From NCBI GenBank assembly GCA_903834675.1, contig CAILKC010000636.1, positions 1-5,631 on the forward strand: a stretch of DNA of 5,631 nt, read 5' to 3'. This DNA is from an uncultured Victivallales bacterium (GTDB taxonomy: Bacteria; Verrucomicrobiota; Lentisphaeria; Oligosphaerales; JAFGRS01). A program made the position numbers and the translations under genes. Of this stretch, positions 1 to 5,631 are shown one piece after another. The notes under the pieces are model-generated. The model was not told the origin of the DNA. It saw only the letters and a program-made list of their open reading frames with translations, and did no database searches. Each line of letters starts with the position of its first letter. Position 1 is the first letter of the stretch.

Positions 1-125
1 GATGATCCTCGTTCACCTCAACGACGCCGAGTTCACCTATCCCGGCACCGACCTGCGCATGGTCTATCAGCTCCAGGCCGCCAACCCCGCAGGCTGAAAG
101 TGCCACAACCCCTTTTTCCATGGAT
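1..125 (+). mobile_element. Possible right-hand end of an insertion sequence
   Basis: If the plus-strand frame ending at 97 is a transposase, the element should end a few tens of bases further on, somewhere about 100-125 (gtgccacaaccccttttt lies at 100-117). That is also where the protein encoded by gene C changes from helical sequence to a low-quality tail. The left end, the other inverted repeat and any target duplication lie outside the window, so the boundary is a guess and the call is tentative. Confidence 0.25.
2..97 (+). CDS. C-terminal end of a plus-strand protein, possibly a transposase (partial)
   Basis: The plus-strand frame beginning at base 2 is open from the window edge to TGA at 95-97, giving at least 31 codons. 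The Met at base 2 may be internal. The peptide contains FTYPGTDLRMVYQL just before its end. From memory, a (Y/F)PGTDLR(L/M)VY tail close to the C-terminus occurs in some DDE transposases, but I could not check this and cannot name a family. The frame converges on gene C and overlaps its 3' end by 65 bases (33-97). One of the two readings here must be either a fusion by-product or a genuine convergent overlap. The peptide looks more protein-like (balanced hydrophobic, acidic and aromatic residues) than the Arg/Gly/Cys-rich antisense tail of gene C. Confidence 0.45.
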   Translation: MILVHLNDAEFTYPGTDLRMVYQLQAANPAG

Positions 126-2291
126 CAAGAAGTCTGAGGCTACAGCATACGTGCGCCTCATCCCGTCGGCGGGCTCGTCTTTCACCGCGCTCATCACCCG
201 ATCAGTGTGCTGCTGCATCTGCGCGAGCCGTGCCCCGTCAGAACCCTTGGCCAAGTTGGCCTGGAGGTAGGCGAGGCAGGGCTTGTACTCTCCACAGCTC
301 AGTTCGTACTGCCCCAGGTAATACGGCGCATCGCCGGGCTTCGCCGGCGGAACCAAGACCAGAGATAGAAGCGTCGGCTTGTTAGAGGCCCGCTCTTCTG
401 TCTCTGCCCTCGACAGTTTGACGTGCAGGCGCCAAGGCAGCAGCCGGAACCAGATCCGGTCTGCATCAAGAACCCCAGTCAGGCGGGGTTCGATCTGCTC
501 GGCCGGGCTCGACGGGGACACGTAATCGACAGCAGCGAGTGCCGTATGGTCAGTGCCCAGAACAAGCACCCTCACCAAGGTCAGGATCTGCACATCCTGC
601 CACCCCTTCTGTTGCAGAACCTGTTGCAGGGTCGCCTCGGTACCGCTTTCACCGAGCAGGCTAAGGGCCGCCAGGAGCAGATTCGACGCCGGCTTACCGG
701 CAGCCAAGAGGTCGGCCAGGACCTTGCCTCCGTCCTGGGGCGGCGGCGTGGACGACGTCGCCCTGATCTTCGCGCCCAGCAACTCAAGCTCCTTTGCCCA
801 CTTAACCGAGAAACCCTGCGAGCCGGTCGCCGGCACGGTGTTCCGACCTTCCAGATCCCTCACCTTTTCCAACTCCCTCTGCTTCAGCGCCTCCGACTCG
901 TAGCGCTCGGGGATCTTCAGCGCGACTGCATCTGCCTCAATCGACTGTGCATAGTTCAGGTTGAGGCTGAGTGCCGCAACCTCAGCTTCGAGCTTCGCGA
1001 TACGCGGGAGGAACTCGGCCCCCCCTAACTGCCCTCTGTGACTTAGCAACTCGGTCGAGACGGCGCTCACGGTGACCGCTGTCTCCGCCCGCGCCCCCAG
1101 CGTCGTCCAGGCACGCTTCACCTCGCCCACTCTTCTTGCCAACGCGAGGTGCGCCGTGAAGACGTCAATCTCCTGTTTGAGTTGGTCTGACGTGCCCCTG
1201 TCGCTGTCCTGCCTCAGATCCGTTCCCAACGCCTCGAGTTGGCGGGACGCGGCGCCCAGCTCTGTGCCTGCGGCGTCCTGCGCTACCGCGTCCGCGAACC
1301 ACTGCTGACGCAGGTTCGCTAGGCGCTTGCGGATTTCCTCCAGGAGCCCGCCTGGTCCTACCAGTTTGTTCCAGCGCACCTCAAGGGCGGTCTGCCGCGT
1401 GACCAACTCAGGAGACAACTCTCCGGCCAGCGCCGCGAAGAATTCATGGACGGGCCGCACGAGCGGCTCCATCTCCTGAACCCTTTGCGATGGGAGACGC
1501 AATCCCGTCGACCCCAGTTCGTCCATAGCTTTCTGGATTACCTTCTCAGCCCGCTGCAGCAGCTCATCGCCGAGTCGAATACTATTCTTCTGTAGGCTCT
1601 TACGACACTTCGCCAAGGCCTCGCCCGCGGAACCGCTGCCAAGACAGATGTCCCCGACCTTCCCCGTGGTATCCCTGTAAGCTTGCCACAGTACGAGCGC
1701 CTCACGCCACCGCTCGGAAGTCACGGTTTGGCATTTCTTGGCTACTTCATCGGCCGCCCCTGCCAAAGCCTCGCATGGATCCTTCCGAGCCACCAGAAGC
1801 ATGTCCCCGCTCTGCGGGGGAATCCCCCAATCCGTGACCTCGATGCTCACCGTGCCCAAGGCATCGTCCACCGCGCCGACCCCACCGACCACGATCGGCA
1901 GCCCTGCCTTGCTCCCGCCGCTGCCCGCGACGAAATGAAGCACGGCCGCACGCTGGCCCAGCAGATCTCGGGTGCCCTGATGGCTTCTCTCGTCAACCGT
2001 GAGATGCCAGATGCGTTGTGTGCCCTGCAGTGCATGCCTGGCCTCCTTGACCGGAAACTGCGAGGCCTGGCGGAAGAGCGAGTACTGCTCCTCAAACGCG
2101 CTCACGGCGGTCGCCACAGCCCCCCCCACCCGATCTTCAGCCCAGCCCATCCCGCCCGCCAACAACAAGACAACCCAGGCAATGCCGGCCCGGGCGCCTG
2201 CGGGCCGACCTGGCCGTGCCGGGGATCGCCCAGAGACGCCCCGCCTCATTATTCTGTCAAGCCTGCACCGCATAGTATGAACTAAGCTCAC
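33..2291 (-). CDS. Exported helical protein of unknown function, kinase-operon partner candidate
   Basis: A 752-residue protein I do not recognise. The GTG at 2291 is chosen because it overlaps kinase B's stop as GTGA; ATGs at 2273 and 2249 are alternatives. A long Arg-rich n-region leads into a hydrophobic core (about 36-48) and a GMGWA cleavage-like site near 51, so export is likely; no other membrane helix is visible. Residues about 112-170 look beta-rich. Residues about 175-480 are mostly amphipathic helices with coiled-coil-like stretches (240-260, 316-360, 366-392, 429-448, 462-481). Residues 515-580 are helical and Leu-rich. The segment 656-700 (APYYLGQYELSCGEYKPC and the helix after it) resembles TPR helices. 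Cysteines fall in close pairs (173/187, 216/229, 666/672), compatible with disulfides outside the cytoplasm. The last ~30 residues (about 721-752) differ in character, being rich in Gly, Arg and Cys, and are antisense to a plus-strand reading frame. The original C-terminus may therefore have been replaced. Position suggests it works with the kinase sensor domains, but nothing in the sequence proves it. Confidence 0.82.
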   Translation of the reverse strand: MSLVHTMRCRLDRIMRRGVSGRSPARPGRPAGARAGIAWVVLLLAGGMGWAEDRVGGAVATAVSAFEEQYSLFRQASQFPVKEARHALQGTQRIWHLTVDERSHQGTRDLLGQRAAVLHFVAGSGGSKAGLPIVVGGVGAVDDALGTVSIEVTDWGIPPQSGDMLLVARKDPCEALAGAADEVAKKCQTVTSERWREALVLWQAYRDTTGKVGDICLGSGSAGEALAKCRKSLQKNSIRLGDELLQRAEKVIQKAMDELGSTGLRLPSQRVQEMEPLVRPVHEFFAALAGELSPELVTRQTALEVRWNKLVGPGGLLEEIRKRLANLRQQWFADAVAQDAAGTELGAASRQLEALGTDLRQDSDRGTSDQLKQEIDVFTAHLALARRVGEVKRAWTTLGARAETAVTVSAVSTELLSHRGQLGGAEFLPRIAKLEAEVAALSLNLNYAQSIEADAVALKIPERYESEALKQRELEKVRDLEGRNTVPATGSQGFSVKWAKELELLGAKIRATSSTPPPQDGGKVLADLLAAGKPASNLLLAALSLLGESGTEATLQQVLQQKGWQDVQILTLVRVLVLGTDHTALAAVDYVSPSSPAEQIEPRLTGVLDADRIWFRLLPWRLHVKLSRAETEERASNKPTLLSLVLVPPAKPGDAPYYLGQYELSCGEYKPCLAYLQANLAKGSDGARLAQMQQHTDRVMSAVKDEPADGMRRTYAVASDFLIHGKRGCGTFSLRGWRPGADRPCAGRCRDR
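2288..2291 (-). promoter_or_regulatory. GTGA stop-start overlap coupling kinase B to the exported protein
   Basis: The GTG of the exported-protein gene (2291-2289) overlaps the TGA of kinase B (2290-2288). No good ribosome binding site precedes it; the closest purine-rich piece, CAGG, is more than 15 bases away. Two successive 4-base overlaps argue that all three proteins are made from one transcript and are translationally linked. Confidence 0.65.
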
Positions 2292-3940
2292 AAGTAGGAC
2301 TCAAGGACCTGCACGAATTGGGGTAGGCTGTAGCGTAGGTCACGGTCCGCCATCATCATCCAGCAAAGCGCCTCGGCCACTGGCTGCGGTATCCCGCGGT
2401 AGATGAGCGGACGCGGGTCCCGGGTGGCGTTCTTGTGGCTTTGGCGGGTCTCCGCGGCGCTTCTGCCCCTGAAGGGCGGTGCCCCCATGACCAACTCCCA
2501 GCAGACAATGGCCACGCAATAGGCGTCCGTCAGCTCGTTCGCGGTCTTGATGCCGCTCTCCCATTGCTCGGGAGCCGTGTAGCGCACCTTGCCCATCATC
2601 TCGTTGTCCATTGTCCCTTCGACGAAGAAGTCCTGGCGACTGAAGTCATTGCGTTTGCGCAGGACTTTGGCGCCGCCGAAGTCGATGAGTCGAAGGGAGA
2701 GGTTCCCGTTCGGGTCACTCCCGTACATCACATTCTCCGGGCTCAGGTCGCGGTGAATTATTCCTTCCTGGTGGATCGTCCTCACCGCCTGGCACAGCAG
2801 GTACATGAAACCTTTCGCCTGCTCCCATTCGAGGGGCATCTGCAGGCGGCGCATGGACTCCATCTGGAGGGCCTCCATGGAGAACCACGGATGGTGCGTA
2901 CTGGGATGCGACACCTTGAACGGCTGGGGGGCGATGCCCGTGTGGCGCAGGCGGTTCAGGACGAAGTACTCATCGAGAAAGCGATTGCGCAACGTGCCGC
3001 TGCTATCCGTGATGAAGGAATCGTGCAGGACCTTCACCGCGACGTAGGCCTGCTGCTCCCAGTCATAGCACCAGAAACAGCGCGCAATGCCGCCCTTCCC
3101 GAGTTCCCGCACGGGCTGCAGAAAAGGAAACTGTCGGGGATACTCGTCGGGCCAGTACGGCAGGGTGGCGGTGGTCGGCCCCGTGCCGCCGGTCGTAGCC
3201 GTGGACGCCGCCACCTCGTAGCGCCGGTTCTTCAGCCAGAGCCCGAGCAGGACAACGGCCAGCACGGCGAGCAGGCCCAGTGCCGCGCCGAGCGCGTAGC
3301 CCAGCCACTTGGGGACGGTGGTACTAGGGAGGTACCAGGTAAGATTCTCCGAGCCTGCCAGCATATGTTTCCTCCACGTGCGGGCGGCGGTCCTGACCTC
3401 GACGTCATGCTCGGCGTGGGTCAGGGAAGACACTTCGAGCCTGCCGCTCACATCCAGTCGGGGATAGCCCCGCCCATCAACAAGCACCGCCGCCCCCTGC
3501 CAGACCTCAGCGTCATACTCGATCACCAATCTCCGCTCTAGCCGACCGGTAGGGGGGCGGGATGTGACGGTGAACTCCTTATCGCCTTCGGCGGGGTAGA
3601 GCACCATGGGGTAGGTGCGATTATCTTTCTGCATCGTCAAATCGACCCGCGCTCTATCGTCGGTCAAGCCCGTGAATCTGAAGGGGTTCCTGTCGACCAT
3701 CATCGATTTCGGCTCGAGATTCACGGTATTGGCAGTGATGATGCCGCCCGTCCAGTCGTACTCACTCGCGTCCCATCTGACTGTGACGGTACGGGCCGAG
3801 AGCGTGGCAGGGAGCAACAGACTTCCGCATAACCAGAACCCAAGGAGTGTCCACACGCGAAGCGTGCGTGCTTGGCCAGGACGAGCGCTTGGACGCTGGC
3901 AGCGCGCCATCAGCCCAGGTTGTTTCGGCACGTTTATCAT
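2288..3940 (-). CDS. Membrane Ser/Thr protein kinase with exported N-terminal domain (kinase B)
   Basis: A 550-residue paralogue of kinase A. I chose the ATG at 3940 because it overlaps the upstream stop as ATGA. The frame is open back to 4093, but that extra 51-residue stretch is Arg-rich antisense-like filler lying over kinase A's zinc ribbon. An ATG at 3910 is an alternative. Numbering from 3940: basic n-region, hydrophobic signal 29-49 ending ATLSA, a beta-rich exported domain about 50-211 that I do not recognise, a transmembrane helix 212-236 followed by KNRR, a Thr/Gly linker, then the kinase from about 275 to the end. Motifs: GKGGIA loop (281-286, third Gly replaced by Ala), Lys303 in VAVKVL, Glu324 in RFLDE, HRDLSPEN (396-403; Asp398, Asn403), DFGGAK (420-425), YTAPEQ (454-459) and Asp472. 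It stops right after the last kinase helix and has no zinc ribbon. It is probably active, since Lys303, Asp398 and Asp420 are intact. Substrate unknown. Confidence 0.93.
   Translation of the reverse strand: MINVPKQPGLMARCQRPSARPGQARTLRVWTLLGFWLCGSLLLPATLSARTVTVRWDASEYDWTGGIITANTVNLEPKSMMVDRNPFRFTGLTDDRARVDLTMQKDNRTYPMVLYPAEGDKEFTVTSRPPTGRLERRLVIEYDAEVWQGAAVLVDGRGYPRLDVSGRLEVSSLTHAEHDVEVRTAARTWRKHMLAGSENLTWYLPSTTVPKWLGYALGAALGLLAVLAVVLLGLWLKNRRYEVAASTATTGGTGPTTATLPYWPDEYPRQFPFLQPVRELGKGGIARCFWCYDWEQQAYVAVKVLHDSFITDSSGTLRNRFLDEYFVLNRLRHTGIAPQPFKVSHPSTHHPWFSMEALQMESMRRLQMPLEWEQAKGFMYLLCQAVRTIHQEGIIHRDLSPENVMYGSDPNGNLSLRLIDFGGAKVLRKRNDFSRQDFFVEGTMDNEMMGKVRYTAPEQWESGIKTANELTDAYCVAIVCWELVMGAPPFRGRSAAETRQSHKNATRDPRPLIYRGIPQPVAEALCWMMMADRDLRYSLPQFVQVLESYL
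3937..3940 (-). promoter_or_regulatory. ATGA stop-start overlap coupling kinase A to kinase B
   Basis: On the minus strand the ATG of kinase B (3940-3938) shares bases with the TGA of kinase A (3939-3937). This 4-base overlap is the classic arrangement for termination-reinitiation and decides the start of kinase B. The 20 bases upstream contain only a weak purine-rich GGGAAG about 14 bases away, so translation of kinase B probably depends on ribosomes arriving from kinase A. Confidence 0.75.
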
Positions 3941-5601
3941 CGTGTGGGCTGGCTTCCCGTGCTTTCGACCAACACGGCGCCCGCGCAGGCAGGACACTTG
4001 ACCTCGCCCTTCGCGGCGCTGTCGACCGTGATCTCGAAGCGGCGACCACACGCCTGACACTGCATCGGCACACTGACACGCACCTGCTGCCACTCGGACG
4101 GGTTGGGGACCATCGCCGGAGACGTCTCCAGGCCTTCACTACGCTCGCCAACCGGCTGGCTAGATGAGAAATGGCAGCGCCCCAGTTCTTCCAAGGCCTG
4201 CGGCACCGAAGCCCGTTCCTGGCGCTCCACCGCCAGAAGCCGTACGATGGCCGCCGCCGCCGCCGGGCTGACCCCGGCCGCCAGGAGGGGCCCAATCGTG
4301 CGCGGCGAGGTCGCATGGGCCTCGCGGACCTCACCCGCGTTGCGGCCGGTAAACGGATACTGCCCAGTGATAATCTTCCAGACGATGACCCCGTAGGAGT
4401 AGCTGTCGCTCTTCTGGTCAGCGCTTCGCGTGCCGCCGGGCTGCATCTGTTCGGGGGGCGAGTAGTAGAGTTTGCCCAGTACCTCGGCCTGCGTCCCGGC
4501 ATGGCCAAACTCCTCGCGCGTAAAGGTCTTGCCAAACGCCTTGGCTCCGCCAAAATCGATGATCCTGATATCGAATGCCGTGCCGTCCAGACGGAAAAAG
4601 ATGTTGTCCGGACTCAGGTCGCGATGGATGACCCCCGCCTCATGCAGCCGATTCAGCGCCCCGCCCAGCGCCAGAACCAGAGCGTGGGCCCAGTCCAGCG
4701 GCGGTCGCTGGTTGTCATGGGCGGCCAGCCAGGCACGTAGTTCAAGCATGTAGTCCAGCGCTTCCATGGAGAACCAAGGCAGCTCGAACTCCGGGCTGCT
4801 CATGCGATAGAACTCGGGAACCAGGCCCGTGTTCTTCAGCTTCTTGAGGATCACGGCTTCGTCGAGGAAGCGGGCGCGCAGCTGCGCCTCCGAGGCGAAG
4901 TACTCATGCAGTATCTTCACCGCAGCTCGTTCGCCACCGCGCGCGAAATCTGCGCACAGGAAGGTCGAGCCGATCCCGCCATGACCAAGCTTGCTCAGCG
5001 GGCGCAACTCGGGGACCTGTGTGGCCAGGACGTACGGCCAACCCAGTCGGCTCGACACGGTAAGCTCATCGCCCGGCGACACCTGCGGTTTCCGCTGCCG
5101 AGTCCGCCGCCACACGAACCAGAGGACCGACGGACACGCGAGGAAAGTCACGGCAAGCGCCATCACCGCCGCGGAAAACTGCCCCATCCCCATCCCGCAG
5201 CCGCTGGCCCAGCCATTCACTGCCACCACCCACGGCGGGAACTCCAGGTAGGAGACGCGGATACCTGCCGGCTCCTCTGTGGCCGTTTCGCGTGGCGGCA
5301 TCAGAAATCGGCGCCGGAGCCAACCCAGCTCGCAGACGACCTCCACAGGTTTGCTGCCAACCGGTACCGGAACATACACACCGTATCCTGCGCCCGCCGG
5401 GCCGCCAGAGCCCTGCGGGAACACCCCGGCACCGAACTCTTCGTTGAGACCGGCCAGCTGGCCGTTATAGCGGCACGTGGCTTCCCTGATGTTCGTCACG
5501 ATTAGGACGTAGTCGGCCGGCACGGTTGGCGTCGCCCCCGCCGCGACGCAGAACAGCGCGGTGACCGACCAGGCCTGGAACTGGAGTCTCAGTGCACGCA
5601 T
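3937..5601 (-). CDS. Membrane Ser/Thr protein kinase with exported N-terminal domain and C-terminal zinc ribbon (kinase A)
   Basis: A 554-residue eukaryote-like (Hanks-type) Ser/Thr kinase. Residues 1-23 look like a signal peptide. Residues 24-140 form a small Gly-rich exported domain (Cys43, Cys90, Cys135) that I do not recognise. About 141-164 is a transmembrane helix, followed by RRTRQRK, so the kinase faces the cytoplasm. The kinase spans about 198-472: glycine loop LGHGGIG (205-211), catalytic Lys229 in AAVKIL, helix-C Glu248 in RFLDEA, HRDLSPDN (326-333, Asp328 and Asn333 present, Ser330 in place of the usual Lys), DFGGAK (349-354), SPPEQ (381-385) as the APE equivalent and Asp399. A zinc ribbon follows at 513-545 (Cys515, Cys518, Cys536, Cys539), resembling MJ0042-type ribbons. 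All catalytic residues needed for activity appear present. The ATG at 5601 sits directly before the signal peptide, but the frame stays open to the window edge, so a longer start is not excluded. First gene of the visible operon; substrate unknown. Confidence 0.93.
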   Translation of the reverse strand: MRALRLQFQAWSVTALFCVAAGATPTVPADYVLIVTNIREATCRYNGQLAGLNEEFGAGVFPQGSGGPAGAGYGVYVPVPVGSKPVEVVCELGWLRRRFLMPPRETATEEPAGIRVSYLEFPPWVVAVNGWASGCGMGMGQFSAAVMALAVTFLACPSVLWFVWRRTRQRKPQVSPGDELTVSSRLGWPYVLATQVPELRPLSKLGHGGIGSTFLCADFARGGERAAVKILHEYFASEAQLRARFLDEAVILKKLKNTGLVPEFYRMSSPEFELPWFSMEALDYMLELRAWLAAHDNQRPPLDWAHALVLALGGALNRLHEAGVIHRDLSPDNIFFRLDGTAFDIRIIDFGGAKAFGKTFTREEFGHAGTQAEVLGKLYYSPPEQMQPGGTRSADQKSDSYSYGVIVWKIITGQYPFTGRNAGEVREAHATSPRTIGPLLAAGVSPAAAAAIVRLLAVERQERASVPQALEELGRCHFSSSQPVGERSEGLETSPAMVPNPSEWQQVRVSVPMQCQACGRRFEITVDSAAKGEVKCPACAGAVLVESTGSQPTR

Positions 5602-5631
5602 ACCTGCGCACCGCCAGGTGGCTAGATTCCC
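5602..5631 (-). other. Short leader upstream of kinase A, no promoter seen
   Basis: Only 30 bases lie upstream of kinase A. They hold no clear -10/-35 pair. The only purine-rich bases (GCAGGT) abut the ATG too closely for a standard ribosome binding site. There is no in-frame stop here, so neither a longer kinase A nor an upstream operon gene can be ruled out. Confidence 0.4.

Noticed and set aside
88..117. Possible intrinsic terminator ending in the T-run at 113-117
   Set aside because: The only pairing seen before the T-run is a 3-base ggc/gcc stem, too weak for a terminator hairpin.
423..1028. Plus-strand open frame of 201 codons opposite the exported-protein gene
   Set aside because: It is Arg/Gln-rich with no domain. 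The opposite strand encodes coherent amphipathic helices over the same bases.
2253..2262. TTGACA-like hexamer on the minus strand inside the start of the exported-protein gene
   Set aside because: No matching -10 box at proper spacing was seen. It lies inside coding sequence directly before an internal ATG, so it is likely chance.
1683..2285. Plus-strand open frame of 200 codons opposite the start of the exported-protein gene
   Set aside because: It is antisense to a gene with a signal peptide and tight operon coupling. The translation is low-complexity Pro/Arg/His-rich.
2867..2890. DNA repeat between the two kinase genes around tccatggagaacca (also about 4763-4776)
   Set aside because: The 14-base identity encodes the conserved FSME part of the hinge in both paralogues, so it reflects protein conservation and not a separate repeat element.
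2435..3541. Long plus-strand open frame (368 codons) opposite kinase B
   Set aside because: It lies wholly antisense to a kinase with intact motifs. The translation is rich in His, Arg, Gly and Pro with no recognisable domain, as expected for a shadow in GC-rich DNA.
3941..4093. N-terminal extension of kinase B back to an ATG at 4093
   Set aside because: It would place 51 low-quality, Arg- and Gly-rich residues before a signal peptide and overlap kinase A's zinc ribbon by over 150 bases. The ATGA start at 3940 explains everything better.
3762..4553. Minus-strand open frame of 263 codons across the kinase A/B junction
   Set aside because: It overlaps two supported genes in another frame, is extremely Arg/Ser/Pro-rich and has no motif.

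Overview
The window is a compact, apparently GC-rich stretch of bacterial DNA (composition judged by eye, not computed). It is filled almost entirely by three minus-strand genes that overlap head to tail by exactly 4 bases. Read in transcription order, right to left, they are: (A) 5601-3937, a membrane Ser/Thr protein kinase with a C-terminal zinc ribbon; (B) 3940-2288, a second, paralogous membrane Ser/Thr kinase; (C) 2291-33, a large exported, mostly helical protein of unknown function. At the left edge a plus-strand reading frame (2-97) ends convergently against the end of gene C. It is the last 31 codons of something that begins outside the window, possibly a transposase.

Both kinases have the same layout: an N-terminal signal peptide, a beta-rich exported domain, one transmembrane helix followed by basic residues, then the kinase domain in the cytoplasm. 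This is opposite to the usual bacterial PknB/PASTA arrangement, where the kinase comes first and the sensor last. The kinase domains share peculiar signatures: HRDLSP(D/E)N with Ser in place of the usual Lys, DFGGAK, RFLDE and PWFSMEAL. They are clearly a tandem paralogous pair. Their exported domains show no likeness to each other that I can see, which suggests two different inputs feeding related kinases. Gene C, with its own signal peptide and no other membrane helix, would act on the same side of the membrane as those sensor domains. It is a reasonable candidate for a partner, ligand-binder or scaffold, but this is inference from operon position only.

The MJ0042-like zinc ribbon (CxxC-17-CxxC), the abundance of eukaryote-like kinases, the GC-rich codons and the lack of clear Shine-Dalgarno sites would fit a Planctomycetes/Verrucomicrobia/Lentisphaerae-type bacterium. 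This assignment is weak. The operon may continue upstream of the window: only 30 bases precede gene A, with no recognisable promoter. No RNA gene, CRISPR array or intergenic gap over 300 bases is present.
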